64,000 nucleotides of DNA from Annona cherimola. Its lineage: Eukaryota > Streptophyta > Magnoliopsida > Magnoliales > Annonaceae. The DNA lies in assembly GCA_030490835.1 (NCBI GenBank), contig CM059971.1, positions 127,876,564 through 127,940,563 on the forward strand, in the 5' to 3' direction. Positions 58,441 through 64,000 of this stretch are shown piece by piece (the first letter of the stretch is position 1; every line of letters starts with the position of its first letter). Position numbers and translations under genes: made by a program. Under the pieces are notes generated by a model that made no database searches, had not been told where the DNA came from, and worked only from the letters and a program-made list of their open reading frames with translations.

Positions 58441-58744
58441 CGTTGGAGCGGTAGAAGAACAGGAAAGAAAGAAGAAAGGAGAAGCGAGAGAAGAGTATGG
58501 CCAGTCATTCACCACCCATGGCGTCGCCGACGCAAGCAGCTGTTGTCGTCCGTCCTGTCACATGCCGGAGGTAAGAGATGGGTTTTTGGGATTTTTTTAA
58601 ATACTCCCGAAATCGTTGGAACATGATGGGGTTTTTGTGACTCATGCTTAGATCTTCATAGAAACAACCCGAATCATGCTAGAGGAGCTGCTGGAGTCAC
58701 TGCCAACACTGAAGGAGATTCTTATCGCGGTTGCCATCAATGGG
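58418..58744 (+). other. Two possible exons of an unidentified transcript
   Basis: A GA-rich leader is followed by ATGs at 58433, 58497 and 58562, a good donor GAG|GTAAGA at 58571, an acceptor TGCTTAG at 58651, an open stretch (LEELLESLPTLKEILIAVAI) and a donor GGG|GTAAGG near 58744. The frame of the second exon joins that of the ATG at 58562 or 58433, not that of 58497. The product is not recognised and later exons could not be traced. Further weak open frames lie at 58977-59234 and 59277-59492. Confidence 0.25.
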
Positions 58745-59492
58745 GTAAGGGCAAGGTTAAATTTTTCAATTTTTCTTCCAAATCGCAGAGATTTTGGTTA
58801 GATTCGAGTAGATCTATATGTTTGGTATTGAAATCATGTAGTTTGGGGTTGAATCAAAGCCCTATGCCTAGATTCGAATGCACATAGTTAGGGTTTCAAA
58901 ACTTCTCTCCAATCCTTGTTTATTCGGGCAAATCACGGTTGGAATGGTAGGGATTATTGATTTTGAATGCTGAATCGTGCTTGTATGGAAATTCCCCTCA
59001 GCATCCCTTTATGTAAGCATCCCTTTACATAACCTACACCTGTTGATGTGGATGCAGAACCATGGCTTACTACATTTGGTAGAAACACATGACATAGCAG
59101 TGGCGCTAATGGAGATTAATATTTCCATTTGGCATCTTTTTTGTGCTGCGTTTAACTGTCTGCCTTTTGTACTTTTGTGCTTGGCTTGTGCTTTTCCTGC
59201 CTTTAGTGACAGCAGCTCAAGTTCTCCTCCTTGACTCCTACCAAATCCCACACACAGCCTCCTTGCTCCTTGTTTCTTGCCTCCAATTTCAGCTACAGCA
59301 ATGAGTAGTTACTTGCTGCCTCCATCCCATACAGCCACACCTCACCTCGTTCCAAGACTTCGACTGGGCTACTCTGGTATGGAAGATTCTCAAATTTTGC
59401 AAGAACTGAAAGGGCAGCAGGTTCTTAACTACCAGCAGGCTCTGTTTTCTTTCTTCCTAATTTCCAGCAATGTCAAAATCCACATGCTTTGA

Positions 59493-61139
59493 TTTGTGTT
59501 CAATATTCTTTTGAAGTAAATCTTTCCAAAAATCTAGCCACCTGGTTGGAAAAATACATATGTCATGCATTTAGATGTGCTTTACCTCATTGGAATCCAA
59601 TAGCAAATATGTCATTGTTATTTCATTGTTAATTATTGGTGCCTACTGATTGTTTGATAGGAACTATACAAATTCCATCATCTAATAATTGGAAATGAGA
59701 TGTATTAGTGGGTAGCTGTATGGACATATTGAAGGTGTTGTTTCTATCCTTGTAACTGTTAGCTACATATTCTCTTTCAAGCCACATGGTGCATAATCTG
59801 TTGATTTAATCTAGCTACATTTATATTATATTGCTACATCGATTATGTAATAAAGGTATAGTAAAGGACATATATTGATGCTATTGTCTAGGAAGTATTT
59901 CTATACTCCACAGGGTTTCGCAGTTCTATGCAGTGTTAATAAGTAAAGGACAGATATCGATACTAGCATTTTACCATTTTTGGACAGTTTAAAGGACTAA
60001 ACAGATGACCCTTGGATGGATACATCCTTTATGATGCACAATGATTTGAAATTTGGAATGTCCATTGTCATAAACTTGTTCACTGTACTGAAGAATTTAT
60101 CTGCGAATTGCCGGAAATAAAGGGCTTCTGATTCTCACAGTTCTTATGCTCAGCCTTGTTGATCTTTGTAGTCTTGTCAGTGGACTTCAGCTCCCAATGC
60201 ATGAATCTAAATTAAATTGATGGGACTGTCTGGATGACATATGCATATAAGTGGATGGGTTTAGTTCTTTTGTGCCATATTATATCTGTTTCCATGGAAG
60301 AAAAGTGCATAAAGCCAAAAAGATTCATATGTCTTGTTCTTTGACAGGTTTTTATTGTAAGGATGCTTGCTATTGCTATTGTATTCTAGTCAAATTACTT
60401 TTATATTCAAAAGAAAATCTTGATCGTCTTACGCTCTTGAGTTAAATTAGCTAGAGTTGGAGGGAAAGAGCAAAAAATCAACCGAGCTCCTTACAATTTA
60501 GTACAATTGAGTGGAATATGTGTACGAGTTTGTAAATTCAAAATTATTTGGTATATTCATGTTCTTCATACATTCTGTTGTTCGATCTGTTTAAGTTGTT
60601 TTTTTTTTTTTTTTTTTGCATGAATTTATATGTGTACTTACATAATTTTTCTAAATTTTTTTGCACGACTATGCAGGTGCCTTGAATGAATTTTTAAGTT
60701 TAAAATTCTATGGTATATTCATATTATTCATAGATTGTGTTTTCATACAAGTATTTTTGCCAGCATACCCATATGGCTTCATTTTTCATTTGAAAATTTG
60801 TTGACTTAGGTACCTTATGGATGTATATTTAGTTAATGTGTTAAGTTGTTTTATTTTATTCATTAATTTTTATTTATAATTTTAAAAAAAAATTTAACAG
60901 GACTATGAAGGTGTAGCTGTGATATATATTGGGTTCAATCATCTTAGAATATAAGAAGAAGACTTTTCACTTCTGAAATTTGTTTTTGGACATCATTGTA
61001 TGCATACTTAGAATACATTTTGTTTATATAAGTTCAAGCAATGTAAACTATGATTTATGTAAGGATGTTGAATATGATGTAATTTAAATTTGTTAAAATT
61101 TTGATGTTAATTATATCCATTTGATTATATTAGTATTAG
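59493..61139. other. Low-information stretch, possibly intronic
   Basis: Lower in simple A/T runs than other spacers up to about 60400, with several poly(T) tracts and candidate splice sites, but no recognisable coding sequence. It could be the 3' part of the transcript suggested at 58418-58744. Confidence 0.35.
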
Positions 61140-61493
61140 GCAATTGCAAAATGGTAACAAAATAATGAGCAAAAAATGGTAAAAAAAATTTTGCAACAGT
61201 TTTTCGTTGCAATAGATGTCGGGTAAGTTGGGCTCCCCATATTTTTCGCAACCATTTTGGTCGTTGGAATTATGGGTTAATCTTTTGCAACGAAAAATTT
61301 GGTTGCTAATGGTAGCGGACAATTTGCAACTAAAAAATTTGGTTGCTATTATGTAATATTAACAACCATTTTCTAAATTGGTTGCTATTTACTTTTAGCC
61401 ACGGGCTTTCTGTATGCTAGTGCATTTTAGCATCGAAAAAGGCTTCAATAGCAACCATATAGCTCGGTTACTATGAGTATTTTTGTTGTAGCG
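61140..61493. mobile_element. CACTA-like transposon end
   Basis: Contains repeated subterminal motifs (TTTGGTTGCTA, TTGCAACGAAAAATT, CAACCATTTT on both strands). It ends TTTTTGTTGTAGCGA, close to the inverse of the CACTACAACAAAAA terminus of CACTA (En/Spm) elements. The opposite end was not found. Confidence 0.4.
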
Positions 61494-61807
61494 AATGCCA
61501 TGCGTACAAAAAGAATAATGGTCAAATAAAAAATTTCAAAATTCGAAAGTAACACCTAACTAATCTGTTATTTTCTATTTTGACTCATATATTATCATCA
61601 TTTTTCGTATCTTTCTAATCATTTTCTCATATCTTATCATCTGACTAACCTAATGATGATCAATTTCCTCTAAGTGAGAAACACAATGCTCTGAACCGAG
61701 ATCAAAATCCTACCACCTATACACAGTCCCAAATTTTATCAATCCGGCTATGAGCATGTTGATCGTCTTTCTCAATTTCGAGTTCAATTCATGCTTCACT
61801 TGGGTTA

Positions 61808-62098
61808 GGGTGTGTTTGGTTGGAGGTAAAACTTTTGATGAAAAGTTTTAGAGGTAGAAGTTGTCAAATTGATAGAAAATGATGTGATATAATAGGGGTA
61901 ATGATGATGAGTAAAGAGAATAAAGTTAAAATAGATAGGTTAGTTGTATGGGTAGTTGTGTAGAAATGATTGAAAAGTAGGGTAGTTTGTATAGAAAAAT
62001 GTGAAAAAATAATTAAAAAATAGAGTAGTTATGAAGAGTGAAAAGTTTTTGGTTGAAAAGTTTTAATTGACAAGTTTTGGCCCCAAACAAACACACCC
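61808..62098 (+). mobile_element. Tourist-like MITE, copy 4
   Basis: 291 bp with ends GGGTGTGTTTGGTTGGAGG and CAAACAAACACACCC and an exact TTA duplication (61805-61807, 62099-62101). It is the best-preserved member of the family in the window and closely matches 25892-26181. Confidence 0.9.
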
Positions 62099-62403
62099 TT
62101 AGTGTCCAGTGTGACGAAAGTGTGTCATGATGAAGTCAAAAGCCAATTATTCACATCGTGTGATATTATTTGTTTTTACATAAGTAGAAGTTAGCTCAAT
62201 GGAGTCAAGGGTGTGTTATACCTACTTAAAATATTATAAAATCATTTATAATTCATGAAAAAATATTTAGATCCATTAATATATATGTTAAAATGTAATA
62301 ATATTCTATAGAATTATTAAAAATGTTCTAATCCGTTTAAATGTTGTAAATATATATTTGACATTTGTATATAAATCAAATAATTTTGTTATGTAAAATT
62401 GTA

Positions 62404-62495
62404 TCTTTTTGAAATAGGACACATATTATTCGAATGAACAGATTTGTTTCTTTTTGAGATAGGACGCATATATTATTCGAATGAACAGATTTGTT
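62404..62495 (+). repeat. Two-copy 45-47 bp tandem duplication
   Basis: TCTTTTTGAAATAGGACACA... (62404-62448) is repeated at 62449-62495 with a 2-bp insertion and two substitutions; both end ACAGATTTGTT. Confidence 0.85.
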
Positions 62496-63490
62496 GCTCG
62501 TTAAATATATGATTTTAAGTGCAACAATAATGAAGTGAATTTGGATTTCATCGTTTAGGTGCTATTTTTTATTTTTTATTTTCAAAATTGGGAGAAGACT
62601 TCCATCCCTTCCCAACTAAGCCTTGTGTATGGGAGAGGCCCAAAAAGATGGCAGTCTTTCCAAATTTTCATTCGTGAAGGACGAATGCTTACAAATGAGA
62701 TCAGAGAGACAATGGGGAGGAGTGACTTGCCAATAGAACGGGTCCAACTGATTCATCAACCCTGCTTTAACGAGATTATGATCAGGCATGTTAACTAAAA
62801 AGCAGTATGATGTACCATTGTATCTCCTTTTATTTTATTCTCTTCTTCCACGTCTTGACTCCTTCCATTCTAAGTGATTTGATCATAGTGATAAACACCG
62901 CTATTTCACCCAACCATATGAAACATAACACAAAAAATAATGAAAAAGATGAGTATACATTGGTGTTTCAGAGGATATGAAAGGCTTAAATGAAACTGCT
63001 TATATTTTGATGATATAATGATGTGTACCGGGAGTGAAAAAAAAAAAATCGTATTGAAAATTAAAAAAGACATCTCGAGGATAAGCATATAGATTTTATT
63101 TGAATATTATAGAGGATGAAAATCGTCCTCACACATTAGTTGGTTTTTTAGTATGATTCTGAGGTGGTTAAGAGTTGTGATGGGATTGGATTCTTCTAAA
63201 GAGTTCGAAGAATGATAAAAAGACCTTTAGGTGAATCTCTCATGAACATTTGAGAATCATCTTCTCCTCTTTTATAGTAATTTGCATATAGTTATCTCGA
63301 TATCTCCTCAATATTCGCGGCTAGGAATGTGTGGGCGTAATACCCGTTCTCACCCACGTAGTTTGATGAATGGCAACTAGAAAATAAGAAGAATGTAAGG
63401 AGCCATCAGTACCTCCCCTACAACAAATATATTGTAAGATTCAAAATTGGCCGCCATGAAACAATCATTGGAGCACATCTCAAATTCTTA
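62496..63490. other. Intergenic, nothing recognised
   Basis: A plus-strand frame at 62559-62798 (79 codons, containing GPKRWQSFQIF) is open but not recognised. No splice structure or partner exons are apparent. Confidence 0.45.
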
Positions 63491-63768
63491 GGCTGTGTTT
63501 TAGAAGTAATAAAAATTTTGAAAAAAATTTTTGAAATTAAAAGTTGTAAAATGATGTAATATAATGAGGGTAATGATAAGAAGTAAAAAGAATTAAATTA
63601 AAATAAATAGGTTATGTATAGATAGTTGTGTAGAAACAATTAGAAAGTAACGTAATTGTATAAGAAGATGCGAAAAAATAATTTAAAAATATTATAATTA
63701 TATAAAATGAAAAGTTTTAGATTGAAAAAATTTTAATTTCAAAAATTTTATGAATTGCAAAATACCCC
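63491..63768 (+). mobile_element. Degenerate Tourist-like MITE, copy 5
   Basis: GGCTGTGTTTTAGAAG at the left and GCAAAATACCCCC at the right, with interior words TGATGTAATATAATGAGGGTAA and TAAATTAAAATAAATAGGTT in the order seen in copies 1 and 4. Confidence 0.5.
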
Positions 63769-64000
63769 CTCAATTGTCAACTTCCTTAGGAGTGATTGCG
63801 ACACTACTGCAACTAGGTTGAAATACGCGGCCTAGTACACCCTTGGTTCTCCATTGTCCTTTCTCAAGCCTCGTGGGCTCATCCGCCGCGGAGCTGAACG
63901 TGCGAATCCAAAACAAAGTTACTGATTTGGCCGCGCCAGTTGCGTGCGGGAGTGCGATACTACAAGCTTTGATGGGAACTAAGGATTAAAATAAAATGGA
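63769..64000. other. Right edge of the window, no feature
   Basis: Short, slightly GC-richer sequence without a recognisable gene or repeat. Confidence 0.4.

Noticed and set aside
59009..59492. Overlapping frames around a CT-rich segment
   Set aside because: Unrecognised and mutually antisense. Mentioned only with the possible transcript at 58418.

Overview
This window looks like nuclear DNA of a flowering plant. It holds four intact genes with plant-type introns or plant-specific families, separated by long AT-rich stretches full of small transposons. Four genes can be read end to end with consistent splice phases. The lineage below angiosperm cannot be decided from the sequence alone.

Layout. 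1-11 kb is repeat territory: a remnant of a small LTR element, a 185-205 bp satellite array broken by a solo-LTR-like copia element, palindromic foldback elements, a transposon with CCGGTT-rich ends, and a tRNA-derived SINE. 11.1-21.5 kb (minus strand) is a complete ABCC-type transporter gene of the ABCC10/MRP14 clade: 12 coding exons, 1490 residues, and probably a 5' leader intron of about 1.9 kb. 21.5-32.8 kb is intergenic, with foldback, Tourist-like and hAT-like elements and tandem duplications. 32.85-34.8 kb (plus strand) is an intronless STE20-type kinase of the BLUS1 family. 35-40.3 kb holds a nested transposon (an hAT element inside a foldback element, both with target site duplications), a second foldback element, and a direct segmental duplication. 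40.5-44.0 kb (minus) is a five-exon GDSL esterase/lipase of the At4g01130 type. 45.7-50.3 kb (minus) is the six-exon gene for V-ATPase subunit E. 50.8-57.8 kb is a large direct duplication whose second copy lost about 2 kb at a 6-bp microhomology; between the copies lies the 3' end of a strictosidine synthase-like gene. 57.8-64 kb has an RNase H-like fragment, an unidentified pair of possible exons, a CACTA-like end and a well-preserved Tourist-like MITE.

The four genes are neighbours, not a pathway. The transporter and V-ATPase subunit E both plausibly act at the vacuolar membrane, and BLUS1 acts in guard-cell blue-light signalling, but nothing in the layout suggests co-regulation.

The most interesting material is the transposon biology: a palindromic element family with conserved arms but copy-specific ends and 9-10 bp target duplications, a satellite whose unit also sits inside a DNA transposon, a two-copy SINE family, and a duplication with a readable deletion breakpoint. 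I found no convincing new multi-gene system, and no CRISPR array or bacterial-type system.
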